Shown here: piece by piece, positions 56,849-64,000 of the stretch | How positions within the stretch are numbered: the first letter of the stretch is position 1 | Layout: the number at the start of each line of letters is the position of its first letter | From: Skeletonema tropicum | Taxonomy: Eukaryota; Bacillariophyta; Thalassiosirophyceae; Thalassiosirales; Thalassiosiraceae | NCBI GenBank assembly: GCA_037178625.1 | Contig: CM074136.1 | Location: 558,001 to 622,000, forward strand | Direction: 5' to 3' | DNA: 64,000 bases | Notes under the pieces: model-generated | What the model saw: the letters and a program-made list of their open reading frames with translations, nothing else | Told to the model about the DNA's origin: nothing | Database searches by the model: none | Position numbers and translations under genes: made by a program

Positions 56849-58798
56849 ATGGTTCTTCTACTATCATCGTCAGCCTCATCCAGCCCCTTCTCAGCGCTGG
56901 TAGCCTCATTTCGCGGCTTATTCAGTGGAAGCACGAGCAATCTCGTAATCCTCTCCACTTTCTTGTGTCTCTCGGCCCCGGTGGCATTTTATCTCTATCG
57001 CTACCGAAGCAATATCAAAGAAAAGGTCAAGGAGATCGAAAAGAATGTTGCTCTCGTCAAAGTCGTGCGCAACAAGAACGCCGCCAAGAAGAATCGAGTC
57101 GTTTGCATGGAGCTCGATCCGAATTTTGTCGCGGCCAATCCAGATTGGAAGATGATGAGTTTCGGCGAATATCTCAGCCAATTGGAGCCGGCGGATCCAG
57201 ATAATGCGTTCAATCAGATGTTCCTTCAGAAAGAATTGAATATATTGATTGGTAAATTTCTGCTCGATAACATGGGGAGGACATATGGTGCAGCCCTCTT
57301 GCCGCTCATGGGGGCGGGCAGTGTAGCCGCTTCTATTGCTGGGATATCGAATGCCGTGTCTAAGTTTATGGCCAAGAGTATCCTGGAAGAAGGGAGCTAC
57401 AGTGGTGACGGAGAAGGAGTCAGCAGCAACGAAGAGAAAACTGCCAATGATGCCATGTCATTTGATCTGTCATTAATGGAAATCATTTCGTTTGTCAATT
57501 TAAATCAGAAAGTGAGTACAATTGATGAAACAAAAACTGCAACACCGCTGAAGCGGCTTGGATTGGGGGAGAATCTGGATGGAGATCTTGCATACGATTT
57601 GGACGATGGATCCTTTCCAACAACATTTGATTTGGACAATGAATTTATCTATTATGTCACCATGATGGAAGAGCGCATCCTCGAGAAAGAGGGGAAGTAC
57701 GATCCAAATGATAGGAGTTTTCCCCCTTCTACCCCAATCAATGAACGGCTGTTGCCCGGATTGCATCTTGGGAAAGGTGATTTACAGTATACACATACAA
57801 AGAGAGAGGGCATTGAGCATCGTCTCTTGTGTGTTCTGCTGAATAAGTTGTGTCATAACTATCACAAACTCGCCTCACAGCAAGTCGATGAAGTGGAGGA
57901 TTGTTTCAAAGTGATTTGCAATGGACAACCATGCATCTTTCCTGAAGAGTTGATCCAGGCGTTAGTCGATTGTGGTCATACAGTTGAGGTTTGTCCAAGA
58001 GTAATTCTATCCAATTTCGGCATGCAATTGTGTGTGAAGGAAGATGACGGCTCATTCACCCACATCCCAACAACGCTAATCTTGAGAACAGGAATCGAAC
58101 GATCTGCTGATGGTAAGCCAGTGTACTTTTGTGCTCCGCATGGAGGGTTGGACTTGAATATCAAAGGGCCTCTCATTGGACGTACTGGAACCCGTCATTG
58201 TTGGATACAATTTTACGTATCGATAGGAGGTCTGACGTGCTTCCATCCAGATGAAGACCAGGATGCACCGTGGGCTGCCAAGACGTCTCTTGCCGACGTT
58301 TACTCCCATGATGATGCAATCCGAGCTATTCGAATGTGTGCAATTGTGGCTGTCGTGTTGAGCAGGATTGCTACCGATTTGAAGCTTCCATTTGGTGGGT
58401 ATGGCGTGTTGGGCATGTGTAATGACTCAGCAACTCTCATCGACTTTGCGCTTCGAGGGGAAACATCGAGCTATCCTCTTTTATCGACGGGAAGGTATCT
58501 CATTCATATTGTTTCCTATCTGTCCAAGTTGAAAGATGAGTTCATGTCACTCCGTGGAGGGGCACTGCAAGATGAGAAGCTGGACCTCGTTGTATGCGAT
58601 ACGGCATCTTTGATAAAGTCAACAAGTAGAATGCCAAGTGATCTTCACATATCTCCGTCGACACTGATTGACACCTCTGCCAGATACGAATCGTCTTATG
58701 CTTTATCAGTGTTTCAGTGTATTACAGATGCCAAAGTCATGTTGCGTGAGATGGCCAATGTGGCAAGAGAGCAATTGCAAAAAGAACTAGAAGAATAA
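56849..58798 (+). CDS. Unknown N-terminally anchored membrane protein (649 aa)
   Basis: The first 50 residues are Ser-rich and hydrophobic, with one likely membrane segment (LVILSTFLCLSAPVAFYLY, about 32-50) followed by basic residues (RYRSNIKEKVKEIEK), which suits a signal anchor. The remainder is soluble-looking, with Gly/Ala-rich segments (YGAALLPLMGAGSVAASIAG), a Cys-containing region (VICNGQPCIFPEELIQALVD, HTVEVCPRVILSNFGMQLCV) and IGGLTCFHPDEDQDAPW. It ends in a coiled-coil-like REQLQKELEE. No intron or frame break. I do not recognise the family and give no function. It is the only long intact non-ankyrin gene to the right of 43.6 kb. Confidence 0.88.
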   Translation: MVLLLSSSASSSPFSALVASFRGLFSGSTSNLVILSTFLCLSAPVAFYLYRYRSNIKEKVKEIEKNVALVKVVRNKNAAKKNRVVCMELDPNFVAANPDWKMMSFGEYLSQLEPADPDNAFNQMFLQKELNILIGKFLLDNMGRTYGAALLPLMGAGSVAASIAGISNAVSKFMAKSILEEGSYSGDGEGVSSNEEKTANDAMSFDLSLMEIISFVNLNQKVSTIDETKTATPLKRLGLGENLDGDLAYDLDDGSFPTTFDLDNEFIYYVTMMEERILEKEGKYDPNDRSFPPSTPINERLLPGLHLGKGDLQYTHTKREGIEHRLLCVLLNKLCHNYHKLASQQVDEVEDCFKVICNGQPCIFPEELIQALVDCGHTVEVCPRVILSNFGMQLCVKEDDGSFTHIPTTLILRTGIERSADGKPVYFCAPHGGLDLNIKGPLIGRTGTRHCWIQFYVSIGGLTCFHPDEDQDAPWAAKTSLADVYSHDDAIRAIRMCAIVAVVLSRIATDLKLPFGGYGVLGMCNDSATLIDFALRGETSSYPLLSTGRYLIHIVSYLSKLKDEFMSLRGGALQDEKLDLVVCDTASLIKSTSRMPSDLHISPSTLIDTSARYESSYALSVFQCITDAKVMLREMANVAREQLQKELEE

Positions 58799-58907
58799 GG
58801 TTAAGTTTACTCTTGTTGCACAAATCCGAATTAGCTGACAGCTCAAGAACGGATCAGACGGCATGAATGATGCGAAGTGATGATGCTACTGCTTATGTAT
58901 ACTTACA

Positions 58908-60288
58908 TATCTCCTTGTAGGACAGACTGAGAGTACGTGATCGCGTACTCTCAAAATGGCCATCTTTGTGCTACTACTAGCACTACTTCCGTAGCAATAA
59001 TGACATAATACACCTAGACAATCTTGTCAGGCATGTTGTGAGCTTTCATTTGATGCCCCATTTATGTTTATAGCCCTAGTATTCTGCTCACTATGTGTAT
59101 CTATGTAAACTATCCCGAATTTTTACCTCATTTTTTTGTGCTCCGGTGTCAATGAATTAGATAAAAGTGGACAGATATCATTGATAACAGCATCAAAACA
59201 AGCGGAATCCATTGCCAACATTATGACCTAACATATTTGGTGGGTGGTGCGGAGTAGAAGAAGGTATTGCGCATCAATCCACCATTGCAGATGCTGACAT
59301 AATTTTCATCCAAAATCTCTTATCTGACACATATTCCTTTATTTCATTCGAATCAGAGCACCGCACCTTAAGACCTCGCACACACACCTTCCAATTGACG
59401 TTATATGACGATCAAGGTTCTCTCTCGTTAGTTGTTTGGTGATTTACTCCATCAATTACGTCGTCAACATTAATAGTTTGGACCGATGACGGGCGCAACT
59501 GCCACTAAAATGCGGTGTAGGAGAGGGCCCGATGGGGAGATAAGCGATACCAAGGACATCTCCATATACACCGGGGTTGTTGTAAGCATTGTGCGAGAGA
59601 TCGTCATCGGAATCGCCTCCTATGTCAGCCAATTCATCGTCATGGTGGTGAATTGTTGGGTAACGGATTGCAAAAAATTCAAAAAAATCATCAAAAAATC
59701 ATGCGACGCAACAACCATGGCATCTTCTGTGGCCACCCCGTCACCAATTTGGACCGATACACCCACAGTAATCCCATCAGCAACATCATATGAAGCAGTC
59801 TATCTTTTGGTTTTATTTGAATCGGTTGATTTGTCGAGTAGTTATTGAATATATCCATCATAACGTGTTGATGAAAGACGCATCATCACAACGACATTAT
59901 GTATGGAGACGGTGCACACCACACCAGCCGATTCTGACACCCGCACCACAACGGTTCGCGATTCCATGATATTACCGTCACGGGGAGCCACTGGGGGCCT
60001 TCTAGAATGGAGTAGTGATGAAGATACAATGGTACAAAGTATGGTGGTCGAGAGTACGCAGTCATTTTTTTTGTCTTCGGATGGTGCAGTTTGCAACGGT
60101 CATATCTCTAAAGTTTGTTATGGAATAAAGTAATCGAAGTATGCTGTAAGACTAAATCGAGTGTGCTGAACACGATGGTTATGCTTAAAAGCTTTGAAAG
60201 TGGCCTCTTTTAGTAGAACTTTAGCTTTAAAGTTTTTGTTCTGAGAGTACGCGTACGCGTACTCTTTACTCTTACCTACAAGGAGATA
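58908..60288. mobile_element. 1.38-kb inverted-repeat element without recognised gene
   Basis: The ends match as inverted repeats over about 46 bp: TATCTCCTTGTAGG at both outer edges, then an inner palindromic block (left AGAGTACGTGATCGCGTACT, right AGAGTACGCGTACGCGTACT). The right palindrome is perfect over 22 bp. No clear target duplication was found. An open frame at 59486-59848 (MTGATATKMRCRRGPDGEIS) has no transposase features. Confidence 0.65.
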
Positions 60289-61263
60289 CGCAACATCCCA
60301 CAACCCTATCCCTAATCTTAACCGGCACTCAAACTATCCGTCCGGTACTGTTGATTCTTGATCATCAAGATTGATTTGTCAAGTCAAAGACTGTACCTAT
60401 GTGGTTCTTGCTAGTCATCGCCTCTGCCCTTCTCTGCAATCAATGGATACAGTGAGCTGGTCCTACATATCCTACCAAAATACAACAGAGAGTGTTGAGT
60501 GGTGGGTTAAATCTATGACTAAGATACGACCGCAACCCAGTTGCAGACGGGAACATCATCTATCTTTGATGCTTTCGAGAGTTCGTCTGGTCAAAGGGTG
60601 GGGATAGGAGTAGGACGCTTCGAAACTATCTAGACAACCAATGTCAAAAACTTACCACAATTGGTTGGACGAACAACCAAGAAAAATGGCAGGGCAACAA
60701 ATCACTGACCAAAAAGGGGAGTGAAGACATCCTCTTGCCTGTCCATCACCACAAGATTTGTCCTTCTCCTTCGAACTTACCTCCTCAAGTTTTTTATCTT
60801 CGAAGCCCTTCTCTTGCTGCTTGCTGGACTTCCAGGCGGTATTACGCACTTCCTCGAATTGCCGTTGCAAACACGAGAACTTGTATGTTCTCTAGAGAAG
60901 TTCGAAAAATCGCTCTCGTGGTCTACTACAACTTCATGAGAGGCCGACCGAGCGAGTGGCTCATCTGCTATGTATCTCTCTCTTAGAGTGATGAGAAATT
61001 ATGAATAGACCACGGGAACCAATAGACAAGCGAAAGTAGCAGTGCCTAAGTATGTGAATAGATAGGATAAGTTGATTGAATCGCAAGTCCCGCTGTGACT
61101 ATGACTACGAAACGGGATTCAGAAAATGAGAAGATAGAAGCAGGAAAAAGAGACCCCCTCATCGAAAGAATCAAGAATCAGACAGAAGACAACTTGCCAC
61201 GTTCACGACGTGCCATTTGCCATTGCTGCTTGTATGTTAAAAAAATGAAAGACAATTTCAACG
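60289..61263. other. Intergenic, no supported gene
   Basis: It holds the dispersed repeat at 60623-60690. Short open frames near 60721-60986 on both strands overlap each other and show no family motif, so none is called. The last 150 bp are the leader of the ankyrin gene at 61264. Confidence 0.4.
60623..60690. repeat. Dispersed repeat, partner at 46625-46725
   Basis: AACTATCTAGACAACCAATG and GGTTGGACGAACAACCAAG match the complement of the partner with small differences. Confidence 0.5.
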
Positions 61264-62826
61264 ATGAGCGAGAACGGCAATATTCACAGACAATCAGCTG
61301 AAGCGCTGTTGGGAGAATTGGATAATTATTGTTCATCAGACTTGCTTTCAGAGGGCGGTCTGCGCGAATTATTTGAGCGACATGGATTGACACCAAATAA
61401 TAATAATATCGGCAATATCAATTATGACTTCTTCGATGCATGCTATAATGAAAGAGTTACCGAGGGAATAATTAGATGTCTCATCGAATATTTTCCTGAC
61501 GCTGCCGGTGGTACTACTCAACATGGGTGGACACCGCTCCATTACGCATGCTACAACAAAAGTATGACGCGGGGGATAATCCAACTACTCATTGATGCTG
61601 CTCCCGACTCTGTTGGCAGTGTGAACAATGACGGTACGATGCCTCTCCATGTTTTATGTGGTAACAACCGCATGAAAGAAACAGCCTCAATACAATTATT
61701 GAAGTTTCTCATCGAGTTGTGCCCTGAAGCAGTACGACATGTTAGTAACAATGGCTATCTTCCAATTCACATTGCTGCGAGTTGGTCAAAATCTCCTGAC
61801 TTTTGCCGTGTGCTGATCGAAGCGTATCCTGGATCTGAGCGAATAGCCAATGCTCACGGCATACTACCTCTCCATCGTGCATGCGCACAAAACACTGTTG
61901 CCACAGTTCAATATTTGTACAAACTCTACCCCGATGCCGTCAATCATGAATCAACAAATGGATTGTACCCGATTCACTCCGCAATAAAAGGCATGTCCCA
62001 GCAAGCTAACCCAGAAAGTGGCATTGAAACCGTGCAATTCCTGATGGATTGCGAACCCAATGTGATATTTCAGAAGCGTCGAGGAATGTCTCTGCTTGAT
62101 TGGGCTTGTGAGCAGGCGTATGATGATTCAAATATAGATGCTGCTCTTGATGTCATCAAGGTAATTTATGATGCACACCCAGAAGCTATTGAAGGCAATA
62201 GAATTGCGTCCAATATCCAACGCTATCATCATCAAGTGCAAGCATTTATCAGAAGCGAGTTAGTCTATGCTCGCCAAGCCAAAGATCACCGTCTGATGAC
62301 AACACCTGATGGCAATGGACGACTCCCACTTCACAATGCAATTCAAAATAATGTCAGGCTTGGTTCAATTAAGTTGTTGGTACAAGGCAATCCTACCGCT
62401 ATACAGTCATCAGACAATGGCGGTGCATTACCCTTGCATATCGCATGTGAGCGTTACAATTCTGCCAATGTTATTCAGTACTTGGTAGGACTGGATACAT
62501 CGACTCTCACAGCTGTGGATAACGATGGAGACACTGCTCTCCATTATGCTTGCCGAGGTGCTAGACATGAAATCATTGCGAAATTGCTGGATAAGTATGA
62601 AGCTGTATCAGTATCTAGAAGGAATGCTCACAACAAGCTTCCCATCGATCTACTTTGGGAAAGTGATGAAGTGGAAGAGAGGGAGAGTGTCGAATACACA
62701 GAGAGTGTCTTTAGGCTCCTGAAGGCTTATCCTGAGACTCATTTAAACGACAGTGCAAAATTAGAAGCCAACACCGGTGGTTCTTCAACCGAGAATAAAA
62801 AGAAGAGAAAGTTGGGTGCAGTATGA
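61264..62826 (+). CDS. Ankyrin-repeat protein (520 aa), intact
   Basis: Starts MSENGNIHRQSAEALLGEL, leader GLRELFERHGLTPN, then ankyrin units (TPLHYACYNKSMTRGIIQLL, MPLHVLCGNNRMKE, LPIHIAASWSKSPDFC, LPLHRACAQNTVATVQYLYK, LPLHNAIQNN, LPLHIACERYNSANVIQYLV, TALHYACRGARHEIIAKLL), LPIDLLWESDEVEERESVEY and the tail KKKRKLGAV. It is more diverged from the other members than they are from each other, and it heads a run of partial copies on its right (63444, 63895). Protein-binding scaffold by family; partner unknown. Confidence 0.9.
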   Translation: MSENGNIHRQSAEALLGELDNYCSSDLLSEGGLRELFERHGLTPNNNNIGNINYDFFDACYNERVTEGIIRCLIEYFPDAAGGTTQHGWTPLHYACYNKSMTRGIIQLLIDAAPDSVGSVNNDGTMPLHVLCGNNRMKETASIQLLKFLIELCPEAVRHVSNNGYLPIHIAASWSKSPDFCRVLIEAYPGSERIANAHGILPLHRACAQNTVATVQYLYKLYPDAVNHESTNGLYPIHSAIKGMSQQANPESGIETVQFLMDCEPNVIFQKRRGMSLLDWACEQAYDDSNIDAALDVIKVIYDAHPEAIEGNRIASNIQRYHHQVQAFIRSELVYARQAKDHRLMTTPDGNGRLPLHNAIQNNVRLGSIKLLVQGNPTAIQSSDNGGALPLHIACERYNSANVIQYLVGLDTSTLTAVDNDGDTALHYACRGARHEIIAKLLDKYEAVSVSRRNAHNKLPIDLLWESDEVEERESVEYTESVFRLLKAYPETHLNDSAKLEANTGGSSTENKKKRKLGAV

Positions 62827-62855
62827 ATGGAACAAGCGCATTTCCTCATGGTATC

Positions 62856-63003
62856 TTTTGCTTGTGTAAATGTATTTAGTGATTTGATTACCCTTTATGA
62901 CACCTCTTAACAGCTTGTCCAAGACTTCACTCGTTCCTTCCATCTCAATCCATCATCAGTCTTCGTATCGGGGAAGGGAAGGCTCAATCGACACTGTTTA
63001 CAG
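62856..63003 (+). repeat. Ankyrin 3' flank, repeated at 63749-63894
   Basis: GTGTAAATGTATTTAGTGA, TTACCCTTTATGACACC and CAATCGACACTGTTTACAGT occur in the same order in both places. After the last block the first copy runs into a hexanucleotide tract and the second into an ankyrin fragment. Confidence 0.8.
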
Positions 63004-63007
63004 TTGC

Positions 63008-63255
63008 CTACTGCTACTGCTACTGCTACTGCTACTGCTACTGCTACTGCTACTGCTACTGCTACTGCTACTGCTACTGCTACTGCTACTGCTACTGCTA
63101 CTGCTACTGCTACTGCTACTGCTACTGCTACTGCTACTGCTACTGCTACTGCTACTGCTACTGCTACTGCTACTGCTACTGCTACTGCTACTGCTACTGC
63201 TACTGCTACTGCTACTGCTACTGCTACTGCTACTGCTACTGCTACTGCTACTGCT
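63008..63255 (+). repeat. (CTGCTA)n hexanucleotide tract, about 41 units
   Basis: A nearly uninterrupted CTGCTA run. It gives poly-Leu or Thr-Ala-type open frames on the plus strand and Ala-Val on the minus strand; these are not genes. Confidence 0.95.
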
Positions 63256-63443
63256 GCACCTATTGTACTGCTACTGCTGACAAACATATGGCTTTATGTT
63301 GAAATCACCGATGCCAGCAGGGACATGATGCCAACCAGTTTGAGTCCAACTGCCTTCTTGGGTTCATCAATTCCAGTATGATTCCCATGAAAGACTTAGA
63401 TCTTAGGTTATTTAGCACACACGTGAGAAAGGAATGAGACAAC

Positions 63444-63605
63444 GACTATGATGCTGTATCTGTATCGAAGCGAAATGCTCACAAAACGCTTCCTATCGAT
63501 CTTCTTTGGGAGGAGAGCGATGCAGTGGAAGAGAGGGAGAGTGTCGAATACATCGAGAGTGTTTTTAGGCTTTTGAAGGCTTATCCTGAGACGATTATTA
63601 ACTGA
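63444..63605 (+). pseudogene. Ankyrin C-terminal fragment
   Basis: Encodes DYDAVSVSKRNAHKTLPIDL through SVFRLLKAYPETIIN and a TGA. It corresponds to the last 55 codons before the basic tail of the gene at 61264, with no 5' part. Confidence 0.85.
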
Positions 63606-63748
63606 AATGCAACAAGGCAACGCAGCAAACCAAGACAGGTGGCTATTCGTCTCAGAATCAATAGAAGAGAAAGTTGTTTGCAGAATGAGTGAATGGTCAT
63701 GCTGCAGGTACACTTCTACGTATCTTGATAGCAAATGTATTACCTCGT

Positions 63749-63894
63749 GATATCTTTTCTAGTGTAAATGTATTTAGTGACCTGATTACCCTTTATGACA
63801 CCGCACAACTTGTGCATAACTTCATCGCTCCTTCCATCTCAATCCATCATCAACCTTCAGGGGAGGGAAGGCGCAATCGACACTGTTTACAGTC
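63749..63894 (+). repeat. Second copy of the ankyrin 3' flank
   Basis: Partner of 62856-63003, same block order with small differences (CTTCAGGGGAGGGAAGGCGC here, a longer CTTCGTATCGGGG form in the first). Confidence 0.8.
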
Positions 63895-64000
63895 TATCAG
63901 CGAGTTAGTCTATGCTCGCCAAGCCAAAGATCATCGTCTGATGATGACACCTGATGGCAATGGACAACTCCCGCTGCACAAAGCACTTCATAACAATGCT
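63895..64000 (+). pseudogene. Ankyrin gene fragment running off the right edge
   Basis: Reads ISELVYARQAKDHRLMMTPD then GNGQLPLHKALHNNA in a frame matching the family around the RSELVYAR motif, with three bases lost at the junction with the 3'-flank repeat. Its continuation lies outside the window, so it could be a longer gene lacking its start. Confidence 0.8.

Noticed and set aside
59486..59848. 120-codon open frame inside the inverted-repeat element
   Set aside because: Composition is ordinary, no transposase or other motif, and it is short relative to chance in this region.
60721..60986. Overlapping short open frames on both strands
   Set aside because: Neither strand is clearly favoured and no motif is visible; the region also holds a dispersed repeat.
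62897..63381. Poly-Leu, Thr-Ala and Ala-Val open frames
   Set aside because: Fully explained by the (CTGCTA)n tract, whose unit length is a multiple of three.

Overview
The window looks like nuclear DNA of a eukaryotic microalga, most likely a centric diatom. The basis is a VPS26 retromer gene with short GT-AG introns (84-230 bp), a BTB-TLDc gene of a type I associate with Thalassiosira-like genomes, large ankyrin-repeat families, and compact genes among many small inverted-repeat elements. The taxon is inferred from gene style; no marker gene is present.

Layout. 1-1418 (-): a frameshifted, window-truncated ankyrin gene, then a small inverted-repeat element. 2185-3751 (+): VPS26 with a one-codon first exon. 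3902-8481 (-): a BTB-TLDc gene cut in two by a 2,592-bp terminal-inverted-repeat element (5563-8154). The element is flanked by a 4-bp direct repeat (AGCT) and carries two convergent genes that begin inside its two ends. 8666-11515 (-): a complete protein kinase gene. 10281 to about 39360: a direct tandem array with a 3.9-kb period. Each later unit holds only the N-terminal 413 codons of the kinase, its upstream region and a spacer with nested fold-backs. There are seven truncated copies, followed by an older, decayed terminal copy (39361-41485). 41915-43589: two single-copy genes, an unknown split gene and a GFA-like/DUF6151 zinc protein.

43744-64000: a second ankyrin cluster with four long genes (43862, 48381, 52644, 61264), several truncated copies and remnants, a non-autonomous hAT element with an 8-bp target duplication, a 502-bp element with a paralogous empty site, a 1.38-kb inverted-repeat element, a 24-bp minisatellite, a (CTGCTA)n tract, and one unknown membrane-protein gene (56849-58798). 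The block from the ankyrin start to the VPS26 start near 1.4-2.3 kb reappears inverted at 46.2-48.4 kb, so the two ankyrin regions are linked by segmental duplication.

Most of the window is explained by local duplication, conversion and element insertion rather than by a metabolic pathway. The items most worth following are the element inside the BTB-TLDc gene, whose two-gene convergent structure I cannot assign to a known transposon family, and the mosaic kinase array. Several genes differ from their expected frame by single bases, often in short homopolymers, so true decay and uncorrected consensus errors must be separated before any gene is called dead.
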